A stretch of DNA of 64,000 nucleotides, from NCBI GenBank assembly GCA_963703045.1, contig OY969782.1:2046001-2110000 (forward strand), in the 5' to 3' direction. Positions 46,895 to 58,285 of this stretch are shown here, one piece after another. The notes under the pieces were generated by a model. It saw only the letters and a program-made list of their open reading frames with translations. It was not told where the DNA came from and did no database searches. This stretch comes from Miltoncostaea sp963703045 (GTDB lineage Bacteria; Actinomycetota; Thermoleophilia; Miltoncostaeales; Miltoncostaeaceae). A program made the position numbers and the translations under genes. Numbering within the stretch: the first letter of the stretch is position 1; the number at the start of each line of letters is the position of its first letter.

Positions 46895-48138
46895 GTGCCC
46901 TCCTGGATCGCGGCCGCCGCACGGTACCCGCCCGCGATGGCGATGCCCTCGCCGGACTTCTCACGCCACGGCAGCGCCCCGGCGACGATGGAGCCGGCCG
47001 CCCACAGGTTCGCCCATACCGCGGCCCCGTCGCCGTCGACCGGCCTGCCGTCGCCGTTCACCGCCACCCCGGCCGCCATCAGCGGCTGGTGGTCGAGGTG
47101 GCGGGAGCTCAGCCCCCGCTCGCCCTCCGGTGGCCCCGCCACGGGCAGGCCGAGCACGACCTCGTGCAGCGCGCCGTGGGAGTCGAGCTCGATGCCGCCG
47201 GCCGAGAAGCCCCCGGTCGCCAGCACGACCGCGTCGGCCGGGAGCGCCCGGGTGCGCGCCGCCTGGCGCACCAGCACCCCGGTCAGGCGCCCGTCGGTCC
47301 CCTCGCCGCCGACGGCCGAGGTGCCGAGCACCAGACGGCCCCCGGCGCGCGCGAGCGCGTCGGTGAGGGCCTCGTTCAGCCGCATGCCGGGCACCGAGGG
47401 GGGCACGGTGGGGATCTCGGCGATCGGAGCGCCCGCGCGCTCGCGCACCTCGGCGAGCGCCTCGCGGGCGCGCGCCAGGCCGATGACGGCCGGCATCGCG
47501 ATCGTCTCGCCCGGCTCGGCCAGCCCGCGCAGGGCGTCGCCCAGCACCGCGCGGAAGGGGGCGTCGTCGAGGGCCCGGGCGAAGACCTGCGCGGCGACGT
47601 CGGCCCGCCCGGGCCGGGGCGAGACGTCGAGCTCGACGTGGCGCGTCGTCGCCGGTCCGCCCGGCAGCTCGGCGCGCGCGAGGTTGTCGGCCAACAGGGC
47701 GGGGAAGAAGTCCTTGAGCGCCCGCAGGCCGACCACGACGAGGCGCGGGGCCGCCCGCAGGTCGGCCGCCGCCATCGACGACGGCGCGAGCGCGGTGGGG
47801 CGGGGTGCCCCCACGGCGGTCGGCAGCAGCAGGTTCTCGGTGGTGTCGCCCCCGTAGTCCAGCCCCGGCACCGCCGACCGGAACCACGCGAGCGCCTCGT
47901 CGAGCACGGGCGCCAGGTGGGCGTAGGGATGGCCGGCGTTCCGGGACACGAACTCCGGCAGCCGCGCGCGCGGGGAGTCGACGCGGTCGGGCGCGTAGCC
48001 GAGCACGTCGATGGTGCCGGGCGACAGCGGCAGGCTGCCGGCGCCCGTGGCGACCACCGTGACGTGCGCGCCGGCCTCGGCGAGCCGCACGCCGGCCACC
48101 AGGCCCGCGAGCCCGGCGCCGATCACGACGACCCTCAC
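46891..48138 (-). CDS. glpB: Anaerobic glycerol-3-phosphate dehydrogenase subunit B
   Basis: A 415-residue flavoprotein with the dinucleotide-binding start VVVIGAGLAGLVAGVRLAEAG and a C-terminal FAD segment ANLWAAGSIVAGALPW and EGIAIAGGYRAAAAI. GlpB supplies FMN or FAD in the GlpABC complex. GTG 48138 overlaps the glpA stop by GTGA. Confidence 0.93.
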   Translation of the reverse strand: MRVVVIGAGLAGLVAGVRLAEAGAHVTVVATGAGSLPLSPGTIDVLGYAPDRVDSPRARLPEFVSRNAGHPYAHLAPVLDEALAWFRSAVPGLDYGGDTTENLLLPTAVGAPRPTALAPSSMAAADLRAAPRLVVVGLRALKDFFPALLADNLARAELPGGPATTRHVELDVSPRPGRADVAAQVFARALDDAPFRAVLGDALRGLAEPGETIAMPAVIGLARAREALAEVRERAGAPIAEIPTVPPSVPGMRLNEALTDALARAGGRLVLGTSAVGGEGTDGRLTGVLVRQAARTRALPADAVVLATGGFSAGGIELDSHGALHEVVLGLPVAGPPEGERGLSSRHLDHQPLMAAGVAVNGDGRPVDGDGAAVWANLWAAGSIVAGALPWREKSGEGIAIAGGYRAAAAIQEGT

Positions 48139-49706
48139 GTGGGCGCGGTGACCGGTAGGTGCTCGACGTCGAGAGTGCCCTGGAAGATCCAGTCGTCGAG
48201 GCAGGCCTGGCGCATCTGGTCGCCGTAGAGGATGGGCTCCAGGCCGAGCCAGCGGTGCTGGAGGAACTGCAGCAGCAGTTGGTCGGCGCGCTCGACCTCG
48301 GAGTCGCCGAGGCCGTGCAGGATGCCCGTCGCCCGGTAGGTGCAGAACCCGCCCTGGCACGGGCCCATCCCCAGGCGCAGCACCCGGCGGACGTCGTCGA
48401 GGTTCATCCCCGGCCGGCGCCGGGCCGCCTCGATCAGCCGGCGCCGCGGCATCAGCTCGCACTCGCACACGAGCTGGTCGTCGGCCATGGCCTCCTCCTG
48501 GGCCGCCAGGCGGGAGCCGAGCCAGTAGGTGCGACCGTGCTCCGACCCGGGCATCACCTCGTCGGCCGTGCGGCAGGCGCGCGTCTCGCCCATCTGCTCG
48601 CACATCGCGTTGACCACGGTCTCGGCCATGAGGCGGTAGGTCGTGAGCTTGCCGCCGGTGATCGTGAGGAACCCGCTGACCCCGTCGCGACGGTCGTGGT
48701 CGACCAGCGCGAGCCCGCGGCTCATGTGGCGGGTGTCGGCGTCGGGGTCGGCGCGCTCGTCCTTGAAGAGCGGGCGCGATCCGGTCCACGCGTGCAGCGC
48801 CCGCGCCTGGCGGAAGCCCGGCACGAGCACCTCGCCCGCGTCGAGCATCTGCTGGACCTCGTCCGAGTGGATGTCGAGGTCGTCGGGGCTGTCGGCCGCC
48901 GTGTCGGTGGTGCCGATGACGCACACGGTGCGGATCGGGACGAGGATGTCGCCGTCGCCCGGGTGGGCGCAGCGGTTGACCACCGTCGAGACGAGCCGGT
49001 GGTTCATCGCGATCATGATGCCCTTGCCCGGCACGACGGTGACGCCCGGGCACTCGGCCATGTCGGCGATCTGGCCGGCCCAGATGCCCCCCGCGTTGAC
49101 CGTGAAGGCCGCCTCGATGCGCACCTCGCGCTCCGTGCGGTTGTCGTGGCAGAGGGCGCCGACGACGCGGTCGCCGTCGCGCACCACGTCGGTGACCCAG
49201 TGGTACGGCAGCACCGTCGCGCCGTGCTCGACCGCCGAGCGCTGGTTGCCCCAGAGCAGCTTCCAGGCGTCGATCGCGGCGTCGCCCACCTCGAAGGCGC
49301 GCGAGATGCCGGGGTTGATCCGGGGCTCGCGGCGCAGGGCCTCGGCGGGCGCGATCTCCTGCACCGGCACGTGGGTCTCGCGGCACCCCGCGAGGAATCG
49401 GTCGGCGTAGTCGGGGTCGTCCGCGGGCGTCGTGACGAACAGGCCGCCGGTGTCCTCGACGGCCTCCGCCGCGATGCGCTTGACGGTCGCGCTCTCCTCG
49501 GCGCACTCGGTCGCCGAGCGCGGATCGGAGATGACGTAGCGCCCGCCGGAGTGGAGCAGTCCGTGGAACCGGCCGGTGGTGCCCTGGCCGAGATCGACGC
49601 GCTCGACCAGGACGGTCCGGAAACCCCGCATGGCGGCGTCGCGGACGACCCCGAGGCCGGTCGCGCCGCCGCCGATGACGAGGACGTCACATTCCAGGGT
49701 GTCTAT
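48135..49706 (-). CDS. glpA: Anaerobic glycerol-3-phosphate dehydrogenase subunit A, apparent ATA start
   Basis: A 523-residue FAD enzyme that oxidises glycerol-3-phosphate to dihydroxyacetone phosphate. Motifs: CDVLVIGGGATGLGVVRDAA, TGRFHGLLHSGGRYV, NAGGIWAGQIADM and GFLTITGGKLTTYRLMAE. A C-terminal BFD-like iron-sulfur region has VCECELMPRRR and GPCQGGFC. No ATG, GTG or TTG is in frame near the N-terminus. An ATA at 49706 is 7 bases after AAGGAGG and overlaps the glpK stop as ATAG, exactly where ATGA would be expected. So ATA (or a miscalled ATG) is the likely start. Confidence 0.93.
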   Translation of the reverse strand: MDTLECDVLVIGGGATGLGVVRDAAMRGFRTVLVERVDLGQGTTGRFHGLLHSGGRYVISDPRSATECAEESATVKRIAAEAVEDTGGLFVTTPADDPDYADRFLAGCRETHVPVQEIAPAEALRREPRINPGISRAFEVGDAAIDAWKLLWGNQRSAVEHGATVLPYHWVTDVVRDGDRVVGALCHDNRTEREVRIEAAFTVNAGGIWAGQIADMAECPGVTVVPGKGIMIAMNHRLVSTVVNRCAHPGDGDILVPIRTVCVIGTTDTAADSPDDLDIHSDEVQQMLDAGEVLVPGFRQARALHAWTGSRPLFKDERADPDADTRHMSRGLALVDHDRRDGVSGFLTITGGKLTTYRLMAETVVNAMCEQMGETRACRTADEVMPGSEHGRTYWLGSRLAAQEEAMADDQLVCECELMPRRRLIEAARRRPGMNLDDVRRVLRLGMGPCQGGFCTYRATGILHGLGDSEVERADQLLLQFLQHRWLGLEPILYGDQMRQACLDDWIFQGTLDVEHLPVTAPT

Positions 49707-51217
49707 TCCCCGTCCTCCTTCTCCACCCAGTCGAACGACTTGGTGACGGCCTTCTTCCAGTGGCGGTAGTCGGTCTCGCGCTGCCCGGGGTCCATGGACG
49801 GCGACCAGCGCTTGTCCTCGACCCAGTTCTCGCGCAGCTCCTCCTGCTCGGCCCAGAAGCCGACGGCGAGGCCGGCGGCGTAGGCCGCGCCGAGCGCGGT
49901 GGTCTCGGCGACCGCCGGCCGGATGACGTCCACGTCGAGCAGGTCGGCCTGGAACTGCATCAGCAGGTCGTTCTGGACCATGCCGCCATCGACCTTGAGG
50001 GATGTCAGGTCGACACCCGAGTCGGCGTTCATCGCCTCCACCACCTCGCGGCTCTGGTAGGCGGTGGCCTCGAGGGTGGCGCGCGCGATGTGCCCGGCGG
50101 TGACGTAGCGCGTGAGACCCGCGATCACGCCACGCGCGTCGCTGCGCCAGTAGGGGGCGAACAGACCCGAGAACGCAGGCACGAAGTAGACCCCGCCGTT
50201 GTTCTCGACGGTCATGGCCAGCTCCTCGACCTCGGGTGCGGCGCTGATCATCTTCAGATTGTCGCGCAGCCACTGCACGAGCGCCCCGGTGATGGCGATC
50301 GACCCCTCGAGGGCGTACACGCACTCGCCGTCGCCGATGCGGTATGCCGCGGTCGTGATCAGGCCGTTCGTGGACGGGACCGCCTCGGTGCCGGTGTTGA
50401 GCAGCAGGAAGTTGCCCGTGCCGTAGGTGTTCTTCGCCTCGCCGACCGCGAAGCAGGTCTGGCCGAAGAGGGCCGCCTGCTGGTCGCCGAGGTCGCCGGC
50501 GACCTTCACGCCGCGCACCACCTCGGTGGCCGCCTCGCCGTAGACCTCGCTCGACGAGTGGATCTCGGGGAGCATCGCCCGCGGCACGCCGACGGCCGCC
50601 AGCAGCTCGTCGTCCCACTCGAGCGTGGCCAGGTCCATCAGCAGCGTGCGGCTGGCGTTCGAGACGTCGGTGATGTGCAGACCGCCGTCGGTGCCGCCGG
50701 TGAGGTTCCAGATGACCCAGCTGTCCATGTTGCCGAACAGTAGGTCGCCCGACTCGGCGCGGTCCGCCACCCCGTCGACGTTGTCGAGGATCCAGCGCAC
50801 CTTGGGGCCCGAGAAGTAGGTCGCGATCGGCAGGCCGGTCTTCGGCCGGAACCGGTCCTGGCCGCCGTCGGCCATGAGCCGGTCGCAGATCGTGTCGGTG
50901 CGGGTGTCCTGCCACACGATCGCGTTGTAGACGGCCTTGCCGGTCGTCTTGTCCCACACCACCGCCGTCTCGCGCTGGTTGGTGATGCCGATCGCGGCGA
51001 GGTCGTCCTTGGTCAGGCCGGCCGACGCGAGAGCCTCGCCGATGACCTCCTCGGTGCGGGCCCAGACCTCGGCGGGGTCGTGCTCGACCCAGCCCGGCTT
51101 GGGATAGATCTGCTCGTGCTCCTTCTGCGCGATCGACTTCACCCGCCCGCCGTGGTCGAAGATCATGAAGCGGGAGCTCGTCGTCCCCTGGTCGATGGCG
51201 CCTACGTAGTCAGGCAC
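49703..51217 (-). CDS. glpK: Glycerol kinase
   Basis: A 504-residue FGGY kinase that phosphorylates glycerol. Motifs: YVGAIDQGTTSSRFMIFD at the start, GITNQRETAVVWDKTTG, IVWQDTRT, the glycerol-binding GDQQAALFGQ, the adenine-site GTGNFLLLNTG and LKVDGGMVQNDLLMQFQAD. GTG 51217 gives the normal N-terminus. It starts 4 bases after dhaL and overlaps glpA. Confidence 0.97.
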   Translation of the reverse strand: MPDYVGAIDQGTTSSRFMIFDHGGRVKSIAQKEHEQIYPKPGWVEHDPAEVWARTEEVIGEALASAGLTKDDLAAIGITNQRETAVVWDKTTGKAVYNAIVWQDTRTDTICDRLMADGGQDRFRPKTGLPIATYFSGPKVRWILDNVDGVADRAESGDLLFGNMDSWVIWNLTGGTDGGLHITDVSNASRTLLMDLATLEWDDELLAAVGVPRAMLPEIHSSSEVYGEAATEVVRGVKVAGDLGDQQAALFGQTCFAVGEAKNTYGTGNFLLLNTGTEAVPSTNGLITTAAYRIGDGECVYALEGSIAITGALVQWLRDNLKMISAAPEVEELAMTVENNGGVYFVPAFSGLFAPYWRSDARGVIAGLTRYVTAGHIARATLEATAYQSREVVEAMNADSGVDLTSLKVDGGMVQNDLLMQFQADLLDVDVIRPAVAETTALGAAYAAGLAVGFWAEQEELRENWVEDKRWSPSMDPGQRETDYRHWKKAVTKSFDWVEKEDGE

Positions 51218-51221
51218 GTGT

Positions 51222-51877
51222 CTACTCCGATCCGTCGTTCGCCATGGCCCAGGTCCGTGCGGCGCACCGCACGAGCAGGGCACTCGATGTCGCGCCGGGG
51301 TCCTGATGGCCGGCGCTGCGCTCGCCCAGGTAGCTCGCGCGCCCCTTGCGGGCGACGAGCGGGATGGTGGCCCGCATGCCCTCCTCGGCCTCGTCCGCGC
51401 CGCGGGCGAGCACCTCGGGGAACGCCGCGCCGTCGGCCAGGGCGTCCCGCATGCCCGCGGCGGCCGGGAGCAGCGCGTCCACCATCGTCTTGTCCTGCGG
51501 CTCGGCCTTGCCGCGCGCCTGCACGCCGGCGACGCCGGCCTCGAAGCATGCGACCCAGCCCTCGGGCGAGAGGGCGCCGTTCCCCGCGGCCGAGCCGAAC
51601 TGCAGGAAGAAGGTGCCGTAGAGCGGGCCTCCGGCCCCCCCGACCTTCGAGATCAGCGCCATGCCCACGGCGCGCATCAGGCCCGCGATGTCGTCGGGCG
51701 GGTCCGCGTCGAGCTTGGCGACGACGGCCCGCATGCCGCGCTCCATGTTGATGCCGTGGTCGGCGTCGCCGATCGCCGCGTCCAGCCGGGTCAGCTCGTC
51801 CTTGGCCTCGCCGACCGCGCCGGCGAAGTCGCGCAGCCACGCGACGACCTCGCCGGCCGGGATCCGCCGCTCGTCGC

Positions 51878-51881
<4 letters not shown>
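51222..51881 (-). CDS. dhaL: Dihydroxyacetone kinase subunit DhaL
   Basis: A 219-residue helical barrel that holds ADP and two Mg ions and is rephosphorylated by DhaM. The Mg site is DAAIGDADHGINMERG, where the usual second Gly of GDGDHG is Ala. KVGGAGGPLYGTFF and ARKGRASYLGERSAGHQDPG match the family. ATG 51881 overlaps dhaK by ATGA. Confidence 0.95.
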
Positions 51882-52878
<997 letters not shown>

Positions 52879-52879
<1 letters not shown>

Positions 52880-53817
52880 CAGGACTCGTCCTCCGCCACC
52901 TCGCCGCGCTGCTCGAGCTGTGGGTCGGCCGGCTTGTGACGCGCCTGCAGCACGTCCTTGATGAAGAAGTCGTAGACGACGGCCCCGATCACGGCGCCGA
53001 CGATGGGCGCGACGATGGGCACCCACCAGTAGGCGGTGAGCTCCCCGCCGGTGTCGCCGGGGAAGGCGGCGTCGCCCCAGCCCGCGAGCCAGGTGAAGAT
53101 GCGCGGCCCGAAGTCGCGCGCGGGGTTGATGGCGTAACCCGAGTTGGCGCCGAACGACATGCCGATGGCGAAGACGCCGAGGCCGATGATGAGCGCGCCC
53201 ATGTTGGCCTTCGGCGGGATGTTCATCGTGTCGATCACGGCGAAGACGATGACGATCAGCAGTGCGGTGCCGGTGATCTCCGCGATCAGCGGCCCCCAGT
53301 AGTCCGTGAAGTAGCCGGCCGGGCCGGTCACGAAGATGCCGACGGTGCCCGGGTCCTTGTCGGTCAGGCCACCGGAGTCCTCGAAGGCGCCGATCGTGTC
53401 CTTGTAGTTCAGGTAGACGACCGCGGCGCCGGCGAGCGCGCCGAGCACCTGGGCCGCGATGTAGCCGGGGACCTTGCTCCACGCGAACCCGCGGCGGACC
53501 GCGAGCGCGATCGTGACGGCGGGGTTGATGTGGGCGCCGCTGACGCCGCCGGCCACGTACACGGCCATGACGACGGCCATGCCCCAGCCGAGCGTGATCA
53601 AGAGCCAGTCGGCGTCGCTGATGATGCCGTCGCCCCGCCCCGACTGGGGCAGGCCGGCGACGGCCATGGCGACGACGCCGGTGCCGAACATGATGAGGAC
53701 CATCGTTCCGAGGAACTCCGAGAGGAGCTCGCCCCCCTGGGTCCTGCGCCACGCGGCCTTGTGCCCGACGCTTGTGGCCCAACCACCGCCTGTGGCGGGC
53801 CCGGACGCTTCTGCCAC
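52879..53817 (-). CDS. glpF: Aquaglyceroporin GlpF
   Basis: A 312-residue MIP channel with six helices and two NPA half-helices: GAHINPAVTIAL and GYAINPARDFGPR. The Asp after the second NPA-Arg marks glycerol-type channels. The N-terminal 30 residues are hydrophilic and longer than usual. GTG 53817 follows a GAGAGGAGG ribosome site. It heads the operon glpF-dhaK-dhaL-glpK-glpA-glpB-glpC-dhaM-epimerase. Confidence 0.95.
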
Positions 53818-53835
53818 GGTGCCTCCTCTCGGGTT

Positions 53836-53849
53836 GTGACGATCGCCAC
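53836..53849. promoter_or_regulatory. Imperfect palindrome GTGACGATCGCCAC at the glpF transcription start
   Basis: This 14-base sequence is symmetrical except for one pair. It begins just after the -10 box of the glpF promoter on the minus strand, so it covers the first transcribed bases. It is a candidate operator for glycerol or dihydroxyacetone control. Confidence 0.4.
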
Positions 53850-53850
53850 G

Positions 53851-53879
53851 AGTATCTCCCCACGGGGGCCGCCAGCCAA
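53851..53879 (-). promoter_or_regulatory. Promoter of the glpF operon (TTGGCT-17-GATACT)
   Basis: On the minus strand TTGGCT (53874-53879) and GATACT (53851-53856) are 17 bases apart. The leader is about 25-30 bases with a strong ribosome site. Confidence 0.5.
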
Positions 53880-53933
53880 CCCCCTCGTCCCGATCGAGAG
53901 GATGTTTCACGTCATCCGCGCCCTCGCTCCCCC

Positions 53934-54554
53934 TCAGACGGGCGCGCGGGGCTCCCGGCCGGCGGGCGGGCGGCGCCCGAAGACGATCCGGTTCTCCTCG
54001 CGGCGCGCCAGGCGGACCATGTTGGCGCGGTGCAGCAGCAGCACCCCCGCCGCCCCGACCGCCACGAACACGATGCGCGAGGTCGAGTAGCCGAGCGCCC
54101 AGACGACCGGCGTCGCGGCCGCCGCCGCGACGATGCTCGCCAGCGACGAGAAGCGGGTGGTCACGAGCACGATCGCCCACAGGCCCAGCAGCAGGAGGGC
54201 CGCGAGCGGCATGAGGCCGATCACCGCGCCACCCCCGACCGCGACGCCCTTGCCGCCCTTGAAGCGCAGCCACACCGGGAACACGTGCCCGGCCATCGCC
54301 GCACCGGCGGCGACCGCGGGCCAGGGGTCGTCGGTCAGCGCGCGCGCCAGGAGGACGGCGACGACGCCCTTGCCGATGTCGAGCACCATCACCGAGACGC
54401 CCATGCGCGTGCCGAGCGCCCGGAACACGTTGGCCGCGCCCAGGTTGCCGCTGCCCACCCGCCTGAGGTCGACGCCGCGCAGGCGGCCGGCGACGAAGGC
54501 GAAGGGGATCGAGCCCAGCAGGTACGCGAGCGCGATGGCGAGGGCGGCGCTCAC
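53934..54554 (-). CDS. plsY: Glycerol-3-phosphate acyltransferase PlsY
   Basis: A 206-residue integral membrane enzyme that transfers acyl groups from acyl phosphate to glycerol-3-phosphate. Motifs: YLLGSIPFAFVAGRLRGVDLR, VGSGNLGAANVFRALG, LDIGKGVVAVLLA and HVFPVWLRFKGGKGVAVGGG. GTG 54554 overlaps pgsA by GTGA. It lies beside the glycerol operon but on its own transcript with pgsA. Confidence 0.96.
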   Translation of the reverse strand: MSAALAIALAYLLGSIPFAFVAGRLRGVDLRRVGSGNLGAANVFRALGTRMGVSVMVLDIGKGVVAVLLARALTDDPWPAVAAGAAMAGHVFPVWLRFKGGKGVAVGGGAVIGLMPLAALLLLGLWAIVLVTTRFSSLASIVAAAAATPVVWALGYSTSRIVFVAVGAAGVLLLHRANMVRLARREENRIVFGRRPPAGREPRAPV

Positions 54555-55114
54555 GGCTCGCGCAGCGCATCGGGGGAGGTGGTGGGCGAGCGCGCGAAGA
54601 TGCGCCACCGCGCCACGAGGAAGTAGTGGGCGCCGCTGAGCACCGTCAGCACCAGCGCGAGCCCGAGCAGGGCGTCCTGCACGATGGCGGCGACGCCCGG
54701 CGCGATGATGCAGGCGACGGCGACGTTCTGGCTCAGCGCCTTGGCCTTGCCGAAGCGCCCGGCCGAGATGATCACGTCCTCGGCCGCGGCGATCATGCGC
54801 AGCCCCGTGACCGCGAACTCACGCCCGATGATCACCATCGCCGCCCACGCCGGCACGTCGCCGGTCTCGATGAGGGCGAGCAGGGCCGCCGACATCAGCA
54901 GCTTGTCGGCGAGCGTGTCGAGGAACGCGCCCGCCACGGTCACCAGGCCGCGGGAGCGCGCCAGCCAGCCGTCGATCGAATCGGTGGCGCAGGCCGCGAC
55001 GAACACTCCGAAGGCCCACCAGCGGCCGCCGGGGATGTCGTCGACCAGGATCAGCACCATCAGCGGCGGGATCGCGGCGATCCGCACCGCCGTGAACCAG
55101 AGCGGCGCGTTCAT
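54551..55114 (-). CDS. pgsA: CDP-diacylglycerol--glycerol-3-phosphate 3-phosphatidyltransferase
   Basis: A 187-residue CDP-alcohol phosphotransferase that makes phosphatidylglycerol phosphate. The signature is DSIDGWLARSRGLVTVAG followed by AFLDTLADK, with all Asp residues present. It has four or more hydrophobic helices. The IIGREFAVTGLRMIAA segment is typical of PgsA rather than of cardiolipin or inositol enzymes. ATG 55114 lies 22 bases after a TATGCT box. Confidence 0.93.
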   Translation of the reverse strand: MNAPLWFTAVRIAAIPPLMVLILVDDIPGGRWWAFGVFVAACATDSIDGWLARSRGLVTVAGAFLDTLADKLLMSAALLALIETGDVPAWAAMVIIGREFAVTGLRMIAAAEDVIISAGRFGKAKALSQNVAVACIIAPGVAAIVQDALLGLALVLTVLSGAHYFLVARWRIFARSPTTSPDALREP

Positions 55115-55136
55115 GGGGCCGGATCGCACGGGGGGC

Positions 55137-55142
55137 AGCATA
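55137..55142 (-). promoter_or_regulatory. -10 box (TATGCT) for pgsA-plsY
   Basis: TATGCT on the minus strand lies 22 bases before ATG 55114. Confidence 0.4.
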
Positions 55143-55188
55143 TCCCCCGCCCCCCGCGCGGCCGGGTCGCCGTGGCCCGCCGGGTGGG

Positions 55189-56231
<1,043 letters not shown>

Positions 56232-56235
<4 letters not shown>

Positions 56236-57247
56236 GCGGCGGCGTCCTCGAGGCGAGCGCGACGCTCGGCCCACAGCGACACCTTGTCGGCGGCGCTCAG
56301 GTGGCAGGCGTCCCGATGGAGCTCGTCGCCGGCGAGCGCGGGCCTCTCGGTGTCGCACGGGGCGAACCGGTGGGGGCACCGGGGATGGAAGGGGCACCCC
56401 GGCGGCACGTTGATGAGGGATGGCGGGGCGCCCTCGATCGGCAGCAGCCGCTCCACCCGGATGTCGGGGCGGGGGATCGACTCGAGCAGGCCCCAGGCAT
56501 AGGGGTGGTGGGGACGGTCGAAGACCTCGTCGCGGTCGCCGAGCTCCACCGGCCGGCCGGCGTACATGATCATCACGCGCTGGGCCACGTCGGCGATCAC
56601 GCCGAGGTTGTGGCTGATCATGATCACGCCGATGTTGAGGCGGTCCTTCATCTCGGCCATGAGCTCGAGGATCTGGGCCTGCACGGTCACGTCGAGCGCC
56701 GTGGTGGGCTCGTCGGCGATCAGCAGGTCGGGCTCGAGCACCAGCGCCATCGCGATCATGGCGCGCTGGCGCATGCCGCCCGAGAACTCGTGCGGGTACT
56801 GGCGGGCGCGCTGCTCGGGCGCCGGGATGCCCACGTTGCGCAGCGCGTCGACGGCCATCCTCGCCGCCACCGACTTCGAGACGTCGCGGTGGGCGAGCAC
56901 GGCCTCCGACACCTGATCGCCGACGCGGCGCATGGGGTGCAGCGAGGTCATCGGGTCCTGGAAGACCATGCCGACGCGCTCGCCGCGCAGACGGCGGAGC
57001 TGCCGGTCGGGCAGCGTGAGCAGGTCGACGCCGTCGAGCAGCACCTCGCCGCTGACCCGGGCGCGGCGGCGGTCGATCAGGCCCATCACCGTCATGAAGG
57101 TGACGCTCTTGCCCGATCCCGACTCGCCGACGACGCCGAGGGTCTCGCCGGCGCTGACCGAGAAGGTGGCCCCGTCGACGGCCTTCACCACCCCGTCCTC
57201 GGTGGGGAAGTGCACGTGCAGATCGCGCACCTCGAGCAGCGGGGTGC

Positions 57248-57251
<4 letters not shown>
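56232..57251 (-). CDS. Oligopeptide ABC transporter ATP-binding protein (OppD/DppD type)
   Basis: A 339-residue ATPase. Walker A is GVVGESGSGKSVTF, the signature is HEFSGGMRQRAMIAMAL and Walker B is LLIADEPTTALD. The C-terminal GCPFHPRCPHRFAPC extension is typical. ATG 57251 overlaps the permease stop by ATGA. Confidence 0.94.
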
Positions 57252-58213
<962 letters not shown>

Positions 58214-58230
58214 TGGTGCGGGAGCCGGTG

Positions 58231-58258
58231 GGGGCCCGGGTGTCGCCACCCGGGCCCC
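58231..58258 (-). terminator. Intercistronic hairpin between binding-protein and permease genes
   Basis: A 12-bp perfect stem (GGGGCCCGGGTG with its complement) with a 4-base loop. In ABC importer operons such hairpins often cut or stabilise the mRNA so that the binding protein is made in excess. Confidence 0.5.
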
Positions 58259-58285
58259 GCATCGCCGGTCTCTCGGGTCTCCTCT

